Part shown: positions 1 to 12,500 of the stretch, piece after piece | How the letters are laid out: each line of letters begins with the position of its first letter | How positions within the stretch are numbered: position 1 is the first letter of the stretch | Origin: Astropecten irregularis | Lineage: Eukaryota > Echinodermata > Asteroidea > Paxillosida > Astropectinidae | Direction of reading: 5' to 3' | Length of the DNA stretch: 64,000 nt | Assembly (NCBI GenBank): GCA_963971285.1 | Contig: OZ020254.1 | Location: 14,414,932 to 14,478,931 of the forward strand | Made by a program: the position numbers and the translations under genes | Notes under the pieces: model-generated | The model's database searches: none | What the model saw: only the letters and a program-made list of their open reading frames with translations | What the model was told of the DNA's origin: nothing

Positions 1-1329
1 TGTCTGCTGCGCGAAGGTATGGAAAAACAGTCTGACATCATAATATCGCCATTGTGTATTGTATTATGTTGGTACACTTGCAATCTATATATATTTATAT
101 ATAATTATATAGGCCTATAGATCCGATGTATTATTTTTCAAAACAACAATACATAGGATTCATGACAAAAGTATGTACTGTATGAAGGCCCACAGGCTCA
201 CGCGGTCACAGAATCAATACCATTGGTACTCACTTTCAATTCTTTGGGAATTGCCTAATTCTATAGCAGCCCAGAATAGAAATCGGCACGGATGAATGAT
301 ATACATTTCAAATAATCAATTGGATTTTTTCTCTTTTGAATAATACTCGCCCGGTGATCAGGTATCAAGCGCTTTAATGAAACCGATCGCTTCATTTGAT
401 CCCCTCCATCCAAGAAATGATCCTCCCCCCCCCCTTCAGACCAGAGAAGGGGAGGGAGAAAGGAACAAACTCTGCATGATCAACAATAGTCCAGGCCGCT
501 AAGTAGACGTTACCGCGGGGTGTCACTTCGACAAGTTCACGGTGGACCCCCGTATGGCTACAAGGGGTAAGGGGATCTGGTTACACAGAAGAGAAGCCGT
601 CAATTTTGTGTATTACTATTATTACTTAAAATGCTTTTAAAGCGGTAAAGAAACACCGACCAAGAAGTTGTGCAGGTGAGTGAGCCTGCTGCCTATTATG
701 GACCTGTGCAGCCCAGACTGTACTGGGCTGTGGCCAGTGGCACAATTTGCAAGGAGACCAATAGGGAGGAAGCTCATAAAAAACTTGGTCAATTAAGCGC
801 ACTTCCGCGGAGGTAATCCGCACACGCACGTGGAAAGAAAAAACCGCCCGGTGAAAAAAAACTCGATTTCTATACCGTCTAGCTGAGCAGTATTTGGCAT
901 ATGGTCAAGCATAAAATAGTTACTAAGCCAGATTTATTCTTTTTTCTTCTTTTTGTGTAAAATCTTTGCCAAGGAAATCTTAAATATGTTTTGGTCGGCA
1001 CATAATCAGTACGATCATTGATAAATGTAGCCCTGTACTTAAAGTTGCGTTTAAAGCTGAGTTAAAACTACTTTACTTTGAAAATACCACGCACGACATG
1101 GATGCATAGACATAGACTTATCCTCATTACGTGAGTCCCTCAATTATTATATCCTTCACATAATTATGAAATGAATATGTGTTCTTTCCCGAACTATACC
1201 GATTTGCCTTCAAAAAAATCATCGGTTGAATGGCGGCCATTTTGGTAGTGTTCCCTATCACTTTAAAAAGTAAGTATCTACAGGGTGTGCAACACATTAG
1301 AGAGACGCATTATCGTGTCCAGTGCAAAA

Positions 1330-1793
1330 TGCGGTCGCCATGGCACATGACACTTGGGGCGCGCATTACATTACTCACAGTGTGAAATTAACTATGAATA
1401 TCATAAACAAGACGGCAAAGAAAGGTGGCGCAGGAGGCACATCGAACATCAGAAATATCTTCCCACATATCTGTGATTGGTACATCGTACATCACAATTC
1501 ACGAACATCTGCGCAGTTTCGTTATGCGATGTTTACACATGCATTATAATGACGTATAGCGATACATCGTACATCACAAATCCGCGCACATCTTTCTTTA
1601 TGTGTTTTTATAGTGCCATTATTTTTTCTGAAAAAAATATTTTCTTGCTTTAGTTTACGATAATTAGAAATCAAGTGAAATGTACAAAAAACGTTATTAA
1701 AACAGCCGGTCAACTGTCGCGAAAAGTGCAATAACGGTATGCAGTTAGTGGTTATGATTCACCCATAATGTCATATGTCATGGCGGCCACAAA
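1330..1793 (+). repeat. left arm of a large inverted repeat
   Basis: This arm of about 450 bases reads like the reverse complement of 2474-2925. Landmarks shared in inverted order are gtcgccatg.cacatgacac, acattactca, gtgaaattaacta, ggtggcgcagg, gatacatcgtacatca and gcagttagtggtt. The outer end (gtcgccatg) and inner end (catggcggcc) of the arm are themselves inverted copies, so each arm may be a MITE. Identity looks moderate, which suggests an old insertion pair. Confidence 0.75.
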
Positions 1794-2246
1794 AATGCGT
1801 AAGAACACTATAGAGGTAACAGGCTCGCCCTCCCGCGAGGTACGAACACACAGTTTGTTTCAGTGTCGATATTCATAGAATTGGCATACAACCAACAGCA
1901 AGCAAGACTTCATTTTTTCTCTCAGCATTTCGCTCCCACATGTTTTACTGTAGGCTTCCATATACGGGCTGGAGATTTGAAAAGCTATAATATAGCCTAT
2001 AGTGATAGTCTGAAGTTTCACCATTCTCCCAATACAAGAACGGATACTAATACGTCAATACTTTGTTGGCTCATGAATGCATACACGTACGAGTGATCGT
2101 GATACGGCGTCCCAAAGTAAAACAAAAAACACAACAGAAATACATAAGCCTGTGTTGCAGTTTTTATTAATGTCCTGAATAAACAACATTTCCCTACTTC
2201 AGACCTGCATGTAGCATCATCCATCGTATACATGTATTTGAGAGTA

Positions 2247-2279
2247 GTTTGTTTGTTTGTTTGTTTATTTGTTTCTTTG
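2247..2279 (+). repeat. (TTTG)n microsatellite
   Basis: Short run of TTTG units with a few imperfect units at its right end. Confidence 0.9.
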
Positions 2280-2473
2280 ATTTTGCTTAATATTTATGGC
2301 TTTTGCACTCCGGTTTTCTTGTGACACATTTTGGTTTTGCCTGTAACTCGTAGGCCTATATCCAACACGGATGCGTTGCCATTATAATTATGTAATATTG
2401 GTATTACCTCGGCTTACTCACAAACGCGCAAAACCTCATCAGTACCAATAAACCTGTGTCCATCACGCCTTTT

Positions 2474-2925
2474 TATGTTTTTATGACATTATGGGCGAAT
2501 CACAACCACTAACTGCACCCCGTTATTGTGCATGTTGGTCGCTGTTATAATAACCTTTTTGTTAACATTTCACTTCTTCCGTTCTTCGTACCGTAACTAG
2601 GCAAACAAAGATTATTCAGAAAAAATCATGCCACATTATGAAAAACACACAAAGAAAATGTACGCAGATTTATGATGTACGATGTATCGCACGTCATTAT
2701 GTGCACATAGATTATGTGTAAACATTGCAAATCACAAAATATGCGATGTAAGATGTGGTGTAAGATGTATCAAACATCACAAATATGTGCCCAGATATTT
2801 GTGATGTGCGATGTCCCACCTGCGCCACCATTTTTGCCTTCTTGCGCATGATAACGAATAGTTAATTTCACGCTATGAGTAATGTAACGCGCCCCATGCA
2901 AGTGTCATGTGTCATGGCGACCACC
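2474..2925 (-). repeat. right arm of the large inverted repeat
   Basis: Inverted partner of 1330-1793, separated from it by about 680 bases. Between its start (gacattatgggcg) and end (catggcgacc) the order of all the landmark motifs is kept. It lies inside the last FGF intron seen here. Confidence 0.75.
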
Positions 2926-3413
2926 ACATCTCGCCGTGGGTACGCAACCACGCAATAAGCGGTTGATCCGATATGATTTCGCTCTTCTGAAGTTCAAATG
3001 ACTAAGTTTGCCCGACTAAAAAAAGAAAAAAAGAAGCGATTTGATTGCACTGTAGGAGGCAAGCCCCTTTAAGAAGATGAGATAGGGATTTTGAGGGGAT
3101 GTTAGGATGCCACTATTGATGCTACGTTTACACTCAACTAACCACGCAGCAGAGGAAGTGATTGGACAATTTATGGAAAGAAGGCAAAATGCCTGGGTAC
3201 CATGGGGTGAAGCGGCCTTTTGCATACCACTCAGCCAAAATCTCCACAGCTTTTCTTTTTTTAGCTTTGTCATGTTCCATAAAAATAAATTTAGGAGAAA
3301 ACTCTCACTGCTTGTAATCACACTTCGCCTAGCCTTCGTGGTGGAAATAACAAAAACGATGAACATTGAATTGAAATCATCATAATTTAATGCTACAAAG
3401 GTCAAAGACTCAC

Positions 3414-3520
3414 CCGTCCAACAGCTTGTCCCTTCTTATTGATGCACAAGTAATATGCGGTCTCCTCCCCTTGTATCGTGATCTGTCCTTGGTGAAAATC
3501 CGTCCGGATTATTAATCTTG
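3414..3520 (-). CDS. fgf8/17/18: FGF8/17/18-like coding exon 4 (middle FGF core exon)
   Basis: A 107-base exon with acceptor CCGCCAG and donor GTGAGT. Starting with the carried base from exon 3 it reads ARLIIRTDFHQGQ, then GEETAYYLCINKKGQAVGR. The YLCxNKKG segment is the hallmark of the FGF core and contains its conserved cysteine. It ends in phase 0, ready for the final exon beyond the left edge of the window. Confidence 0.88.
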
Positions 3521-6500
3521 CTGGCGGAATATAACAAGAACAACAACAAATGTGAATATCGGAGCACACGAAATGTTGACTGTATGCGGTGGTTGTATTA
3601 GTGTGTTTTGGTCATTTGAGGCTACTTCTTCCATCCGTAACTATAATTCTCCTGGTAAAAAAAGAGACTATATTTGAGGAGTACAAGTAACTGTGAAGAA
3701 TCATCCAACACTGATGTTTAGCGCACTGATAATATTAATTGATAAGAAATCATGAATATTTCCATATTGTTTGAACTAAATTTGTTAAATAAACAGATTC
3801 AGTTTTAATGATCAGGTGTACTGACTTGTTCATTACTTTGATTCCAAATTTCGCCGATATCAATCGTTTCAAGGAATTGGGGTTTATTAATGGAATACAG
3901 AGAAATCAGCCTAATGACCAAAACGAAACACCGGGTTTAATCAGTCATCATAAGAATGCTACTTGGTAGGATATTAAAAAAACATCTAGGGGGCCTATAC
4001 AGACAGTATTCTTGAATAATGAAATCAGATCTGTGTTTGGGAATAGTTATTTGATACATGGGAAACACAGTGGATTTCCTTGCTAATATGGCACTGTCAA
4101 CGAGAACTACATGGCCAATCCACTTATCAAGTCCAGTCAGTCTCCCCCTTTCTGTTGCTCCTTCAATCTTTGTCCACTCGACATTTTCGCGTTTTAATTT
4201 ACTTACAAGCCCCAGTAGGGAACGGGAGAACTAGAGCCATTATTATGAACAAACAATTTCCCGTGCCACAAGATATGAAAAGACGACAAGAAGGGGGAGA
4301 CCTAAAAGTAAAATGTCCAATATTGTAAGTAGTCTGTGAACTCCCCGTCAGTGCACATTGGAGATTGGTTGGCGACGTCAGGTCTTATCAGGAATCGCAT
4401 GTTGTTAAGAGCGGGGAAATGTCACAGTTATCGTCCATTATTACCCCCTCATAACCAGTATGAGGTCAAGTGAGGTCAGGCTGGAGGCAGCCATAAAAAA
4501 GGGATCGGGAGCTATTTGCGCGCCCATACGTATTATACAAACCACCGGCAAGAAAAAGAGATCACTTTGGTACAACAGAAATAGGAAGGAAACGAGAGAA
4601 AGGGCAAAAACCCAAGATGCCTGAGGTATTAAGACTCGTATCTGATGTACCGACTGAGATTGGTTCTTCAGAATCAGCCCCCAAAAAAATAACGACAGGA
4701 AAAGAAGAAAAACCTGGACATCAATGGTGCTTTGTATAGAGGAGCATTGCAATGACTGAGGGAAATCTGACCGTTATGTAGGTCACGGCGTTGGTAAAAA
4801 ATAATAATAACCACTTGTGTTGGTTCCGATTTACATCCATGATTTGGGTTAATATAGGGACAATTTGTGCTGAGTCCGGCGGTTTAGGCGGCGACAGGAC
4901 TTCAGAACTGACCCATAACACAAAGAGCCAAGCTCAGCCAGGATGTCTTTAAGTAGCAATGTCATGTCATCACGCTGGACAACAACTGCCAGCATTCCAG
5001 GCTGAACAATTCGTATGTTTCTACCATCGCCATCTTTACACCCTGTATGTTATATGTAAATCTGTTTTGGTATGCTACCAAAGTATGATAGTACCTTTAA
5101 CAGCTATTTTTGTGGTCATTTTCTATATCATGAAGAAGGTAACAGTCACCAGCTCCCATGGCAAGCACTGCCGTGTCCAATGCCTGCAGCAAAAGTGCTG
5201 AATATTATTACCGCATCCCGGCGATGCTCTCTTTAATTGTTTCATCAATGTGGCAAAATACGAGGTATAGTGGACATAAAAGGGATATTACACATGGGAA
5301 GTGTAATATTATGTTTATGAAATGAATGATGTCTCCTTGAGGAAGATTTCAATAGCAATTCTCTTCAACTCGCTGTTGTTCGCACGGAGCTCACAACTCT
5401 TTCAAGTGGCGTCGCTGGTCCTTCTTTCTAGAACAGCACTCGTAACCCTACCCGTATATAATAGATTATTACGGCTTTGATTCAGTCATCCATTTTGGGA
5501 CAAACTTTATGGCCAGTATGGTGGTATGCCTATACCACAAAGCCCGCGTACTGTATAGAGCGTGTATGTACAGTGGAAAGCAAGCGAGACAATCGGCGAC
5601 TACCCTCGTCCCCAAAGTTTTATATCGCTGTAGCTGAAGCATCTTTGAGATCGATGTATACAGTATATAGAATCCGTGCATCATTGGATCAGCTCGCAAT
5701 GTACATAGGCCTGTTCAACTAACACGACGTCATTTATAACATAAAAAAGCAAGCTAGAAAGAAAGAATGCTCCAAAAATTCAGGAACCACAACAACTTGT
5801 CATCTGATCCATCTGGCGGGTTTGGGGGTTCCCGGATCTCCACGCGGCTCGTAAAATACCCTGACCTCCTACCCCGGCGCCCCCTTACCCTTCGTGGGTC
5901 ACGCGCGCCTCGTTATGTGGCGGCACGCCTTGCCTCAGTTCAGCTCGACAGCCTGGCAGAATGACACAAGCCAGGTATACATGACATGAAACAAAACCCT
6001 ACACTGCGTAACACCGGTAGCCACCCACCTTCACCGTGAGGGTCATGGGAAGGTGGGGGTGTAGGTAGGTGGTGTAATCTGTAATGTTTATCGTCAACAA
6101 AGTCAGGCAGTAATCGTTTGACAGACAGGTCGCGAATGTATACCCACAAGAAACCCCGATCTGCTATAGTGTAATGTATAGGATAGGGAGAGGGGCTCAT
6201 TCAATCGGAGAGCCAGTGGATAGGGTGAGGATCGGGGTCGTGGTGTTGTGCAGGCGGTCGACAGAATGGCAAACAGATATTGAAAAGCAGACGAACATTT
6301 ATTTTCAATTCACGCCACGAATGCGACAGTGTCTTCCCAATACCTCTCTGCAGTTATTGTTTCGAGGTAATGTATATTACTGTATGTACACCAACCACCG
6401 TTTGCAAAAGGCCGTAGCTGGTATTGGATTTCTTTTACCAAAAAATTCTAATCGCGTGGCCCTTAGAGACGCTTTGAATGACAGAGAAAAATCGGTTAAG

Positions 6501-9500
6501 CACTTCTTTTTGCTCGCTGATGCAGTTGAATAGTGTAACGGCATCACGGCATGATGTCCAATGTATTGCACATATCCGTCAATAGCCCCATTCCATAGCG
6601 GCATGTACATGTGATACGGACTTCGCTCATTCAAATTGCCTCCAATCCAACTGGTGACGTCAGACAGACACCTTTGGACGTTGCTATTTAAAAAGCGCGT
6701 TGATGTACACGTGCATCTCCCTCTCTCTCTCTCTCTCTCTCTCTTAAGTCTTAGCTCGCTGTGACGACAACCGGTGGCATGACGTCACTACCCTAGATCT
6801 GATGGATTCTGTGGCCGCAATAATCATCACACTTGTTTGATCTTTTGGTTTAAGCTGATCAACAACAGGACCGTTATGTGACTGGATTGTTTGTGGACGG
6901 AGAAATTATACAGAGTCAATGAACATTGTTGGACGAGTTTAACAGCGCTTCGTCTGACAGAAGTAGGCCTGCAATTGCGGTGGAACTTGTGTTATATACC
7001 CATCCTATTATCTGCATTTCCTTCGTATGGATGTCACTCGGTGAAACTGTAATTACCGCTGTTACAATGTAATCTTTCTAAATAGCAGCTTGACGGTGAT
7101 CCGGAAACTGAAGCGTTTTCGTCGAAGGCTCGTTGCAATCGAGCCTTGGTCCTATGCTTGGTCACATCCTGTTTTGGGGGTTTTTTTTGCCGACCACAGT
7201 GGGTCCCACGGCACGACCCATGCACGTTTATAGACTGGATGGGTGGCCCATAATGGAGACTGATTGCTGGCCCTATACACGTTCCAAGGTTTGGGACCTT
7301 TTGTTCGGTCCAAGGAAACCCTACCTTGCAGACAAGCCACAAATATATTTTGTCGTTTGAGTCACCAGAAGCTATTTTCTTTAGCCAAATGGCCCCCAAA
7401 TCAAATCACAACACACCATTCTATGCCTATATTTTTAAAGAGATATGTTCATTGGAATTTGATGGAATTTGGTATAAAGTCGCTCTCTCAATAAAAAATA
7501 GAAGAAAACAAAATGTATTTGTTGTCCCGCGACGACCATAGTTTTTCCCACCATTAAGTGTCACTTCAAGTTAAATAGCATATTTGTCGATGTCTTCATT
7601 TATATCAGTATCAACTGAACCTCTTGACAAATTGAATCACATTTAGCAAGTTGTTGTCTGTGATATTAACAGATATTCCGCGTTGTTAGTGCCAACATTC
7701 TTGGTGTATCAGCGGATCAGTATTGAAATCCTGTTCATGATCCTACTCGTACTGTTCGTTGGTACATGTACAGTATGAAAGGGAAAATGTGTTAAGGTTT
7801 TCACTATTTAAGACCGCGGTAATTGTGTAAAGTTCACTCGCACGTATATATATTTTTTCTGTCAAACGGCAATACATATCTCACATTTTTGTGTACACAC
7901 AATGATGGATGTGGCGATTTGCAGCACAAAAGAAAAGGCATTAAACACCATGAAAGGGGTAGCAACTTTGTGGGGGAAGTGTTAGAGAGGTGAATTTCAA
8001 TCATTTAAGGTAAGGGACAGACCCATAGCCTAAGTTTGAATCAATTCCCCGGGGCATGTGAATAACAGATAATACGGTGCTGAGCTGATGCCAGTCGGGT
8101 AGTAGTCAACTCAGATCTCCATTAGCAAGAACGTTTCTTGTGGATTTTCTTTAAAGCATATCGTCCACGTATACGCACACAAACAGTCTCTGTTGTGGAT
8201 TGTGTTGGGCATGGCAGTTAACCCGTTGTGATGAATAGAAGTAGCAACAGTTTTTTCCGTTGAGCTTGCGCACTAACTTTACTTTGAATTCTTGGAACGC
8301 AGACGAGAAACAGACGAAGTTCCATTTTGTCTGGGGCCTTTACAAAAACAAGTTCCGAGTTGTGGATCCCTTGCAGTGGCTGCAATGTGCAAGTATCACT
8401 AAGTGCTGACTTCCAAATGTCATTGAAAGAAATACAACAGGGTAACAACAAAGGAGGGTTTTTTTTTGGGGGGGGGAATGGGGGTTAGGGTTTTTCAAAG
8501 AGGATTCAGGGTCTGTTCAGCGCAAAGGAATAATGACCGCTGATTCCGTGGACTATTCCTGATGCCTTGTTGGTGCAAGGGGGATTTACTTGCCGTCCAA
8601 AAGTTCATTATAAGCCCACTATCCCTAAGTGAGCATCGTTTGGGGGCGACTTAGGCAAAGCTTCCAGGACAATTCAAAATAAGGAAAACATTTACCCTAC
8701 AAAATGACCAGTTAATATAATTGAATAACCCAGCTCATTGTCCGTGTTTTTTCTCCATGACTGGACCACCGAAGAAAAGGAAGAGACAAAAATGGGGGAC
8801 CTCCGTGTTGGACAGCCGCCGATGTTGCAATGATAATAAATGCGACTATACATGTCAGGAATCACATCATGAGACATTCAATTTATATCCAATTCCGGAA
8901 CTGAAAGAAAGGTTGGGGTAATGTTTATAAAGCAATTTATTCCTATAGCGTCACAAAGAAGGGAGAAGGGTTCTAGTAACTGAAGTCGCAAGAAGTTGTC
9001 CCAATTTACTTGGCCACAGTCCTTGTCCCAAACATTGTCGGCACTGATCAACACTGTTGTAGTATTATTATTATTTTGTTCACAAAGAAAAAAATCTGAC
9101 AATGGCGGTTTAGCTGAGGGGTATTTTTTCCTCATTCCGTTGCCGGTTTGTTCGGCATACCGTCGATTCTGTGTCGACAATGGAAGTTTTGAATGAATCG
9201 TCAATTTATGGGAATCGGGTGACGGGTCTCATTTTAGCGCCGGCATTGTCGAGATAAGGTCATCCCCTCGTGGATGGCTCCAATCCCCTCCTTTTTGGTG
9301 CGTGCGCAATGTTTTGCGCAGTAATGCAAGGTTTGTGCTTCAAAGTGCAATATTGAGAAAAACACTGGATACATGTCGTTTGTACTACAGCGGGGATAAA
9401 GACATTTTTTCTTTGGCAGTGAGCAGAGGACGATAAATTGCTGTAAGAGCAGACGCCTTTGTGGCTGTAGCATCGTGGGAAGGCTAATGTGCAGCTTGAC

Positions 9501-12500
9501 TGCATCAAACACTCTGTCAAGCATCGGAACAAAAAATGTAAAGGGGGGGGGGGGGGTCATTGGAGTAAGGGTGAATTTTCTATGATGTTGCCCCAGTAGC
9601 TCTGCGTGAGGTACGTTCAATCATACAAAAATCATTTCTTTAAAGATCCTTCTTTTTCCCCAAATTGAGATTCCGGCTAAAAATAGCGTATGCATGATAT
9701 CATAATGGTATACACAATTTTGGTCAGAACCTATATACAAAATGGAAATAATTTTCATGTATAGTTGTATACCAGTAGGTATAGGCTATGCCCGTGCAAG
9801 TTACAATTATAAAGTCGTTCAATTAATTTTATCGATTTACATTGATGTATCAAGAATGCAGTTTTTTCTTCTTTTTACTGGTGATTATGGACTGGCGCCA
9901 GCCAGACATAACGATGGTCAGGCAACTCTCCGTCTTTAAGGCAGCCTTGCAGTTGTCATATTTTAGGAGATGTAAAACAAGGTCTTCTTCCTATGAGTCT
10001 GCATGTATAGAGCTGCTTTGCTGTTTCTTTATTCGGTCGTCAAATTGTATGATAAAAAAATGAAATCGCACGGCGCGGAATAAGCCAATCAGGGGCAAGC
10101 ATGAGTGTGTCGATATTTGTGGCCTCCTCTGAAGGCATAAAAACCGGCTCCCGGTGGCAATAAATTACGGCATTCACTGCCTGATCAGGTTCCTACTGAC
10201 CGAGTCCAATCACCATCATGTAAATCACCAGCCAGGCCGTTAAGGAGGCAGGAGGGTATGTACATAGAGAGACAAAAAGTGAAACAGGGAGATCGACGGG
10301 ATAAGAAGAGAAAATCATCACAGTGTAGACAGAGCCATGTTTGTAGAAAGAAAATTGCTCGTTCTAAGGACACACGATACTCGTGATTAAACGGAGCTGA
10401 CGAAGCGCTCAGGATGTATGTGGAGCCTGGAAGCCTGTACTTTTTTATGAGCTGCACGGGTGTGCATTACCAGCAGTGTGCCACCGGCAGAAATCTTGGG
10501 GATGAAAGTTCAACGATGTGGCTAAAAGACAAGAAACACGATCTGAAGCAAGTGGTGAAGGCTCTTCACAAAAACAACGAGTGACCCATGGAATAGCGAA
10601 CAATAATCTGCCTCCAAAGGTGAACGCCGAAGAAAGGGACCGTCTAACTGGACTATCATGGCCGTGAGCTGGACGGCAAGATGGCAGACAGGTGCCAGGA
10701 CGTTCGGGGAAAAAACACGAGAAGCAGTTTCTTGATAAAGACAAAAAATAAGCACTTGACACTTCGGAGTCGGAGAGGATGATGTACACCTTTATGCAAA
10801 AGGATTTGGCATAGGCGTTTCGCTCCAGCGACCAAAGGACCACGGTCTATCTACAGTCCCATTACTTTTTTTCATCATTCTTGACTGATGGCCATAAAAT
10901 GCTTGCCTGAATATCAACTTCGTCTGGCATGAGGTGTCGCCCCGACAATTATATTGAACACGATGTATAATTCGACGTTATGTAAGTGGCCTATGCGTTC
11001 AAGGAGACGCGTTAGTGATGTTTCTTCTGTCATTCGATTGGTGAGAAAGAACCGTTTTGGAATCGCCCAAAGACGCAAATTTTAGGTGTCTTGCAGAGGT
11101 CTTCCAGTTCCGTTCTTTGTCGCTATATAGGATTCAGATCGTATCGTGTGCTCTTGCATGAATTGGATTCCCAAGATCATGTATAGGCCTACATCAAAAC
11201 CAAATGAAAATGCTGGACGTTTTCACAGCGGGTTATAATAATCATGCAGGTGCCTGGAACACTACATAAGGCTGGACCGAACCCGAAACCCCGGCCTACC
11301 AACCTATCTCGTGTTTACGTAGAGGAGCATCTTATAATACCAAGACCTGGAGATGGCCGAAGCTTTTGGTCAGACCCCTGCTCTAAAGTCTTGACCAAAC
11401 AGTTTCCACAAACAATCTTTCCTTTCACGTCAACCGCTTTACTTCCGGGAGAACAGTTGACATCTCGCCTTAAAGCCTCTAACTCTTTCTCTTTTCTTTC
11501 TTTCTTTTTTTCAAAAAAGAAGTTATTATGTTTTCCTCTTCCTTGTACATATATTTGGCTTTCAAGCAAAGGAATTTGGGTAACTGAGTCTATATGCTTT
11601 AGGAATTGGGAATTGGATCATGGCTCTTTTAATATGGACTATAGGGCACAAACAACCCGATAAAGTAACATGCACCCAAGCTTGAATTGGAGGAAGTCAA
11701 TTTAATTCGGCCTGTGTAACCGAACAAGGAATTTCCTCTGGCTGGGAGTCCTGGTACATTAGACAGTATAATTTGGCTCTAATTTTTCCCGATGCGGTTG
11801 TTGCACAATATTATAAATATGTACCATCAATAATTGCCGACTCGTTTCCGGGACACGGAGCCCAGTTAACAGTGCTCTCTCCCCGGTCGCCTTGTGCAAG
11901 GAGGAAGGGATGGGGAGGGGGAAGGTGAGCTATTTATAGACACCTGGAATATACTGAGTAGGGGTTGAAGAGACTTCCCACTGAAAGCAAAAGGAAAATA
12001 GAGAGATTGCGTTGGCAGTATAATGACGGAAACGGATCCTCCCCTGAATACGTGCCATGAGGGAAACGGGGAGTCTCATGCCGTGCGAGGTACGAATGCG
12101 CAGCATTACTCATCATACCGGTAATCCCACAATGCCGCCAACTTCCTGTATAATACTGCTTGCCCTTGCCAATTAGGAGATGCACAAATCCCATGTAATA
12201 GTTCCCTCATTATAGTCGAGGGTTTCATCTCAATTTGAAGGTCTCTTCTTTGGCGCTGCAGTTTGTTTGAATTTGTTTTTTCGTTTTAAAGTCAGGATCA
12301 CCGAGAGTGCCTAAACTTCGATAAAAGTGAACGTAATACGGCGTGCTCATTCGAAGAGTGAACCCTAACCTCGCTCAGTTGTAAAAGCACCGTTCCGGTC
12401 AAACGCCTCTCGTCTTGTTCCGTCGGTTCTTTATATGAGCATAAGCGATACCTTTCGTGTTCCCCCCAAAAAAAATATTATGCAAAAGATGTTTGTAATA

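Larger units (their letters stand above)
1..3413 (-). other. FGF intron 4 (incomplete), no exon seen
   Basis: I looked on the minus strand for the final FGF exon (a WY.GF.KKGR-type segment) and did not find it. The stretch holds a large inverted repeat (1330-2925) and a (TTTG)n microsatellite at 2247-2279. Nothing else is recognisable. Confidence 0.6.
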
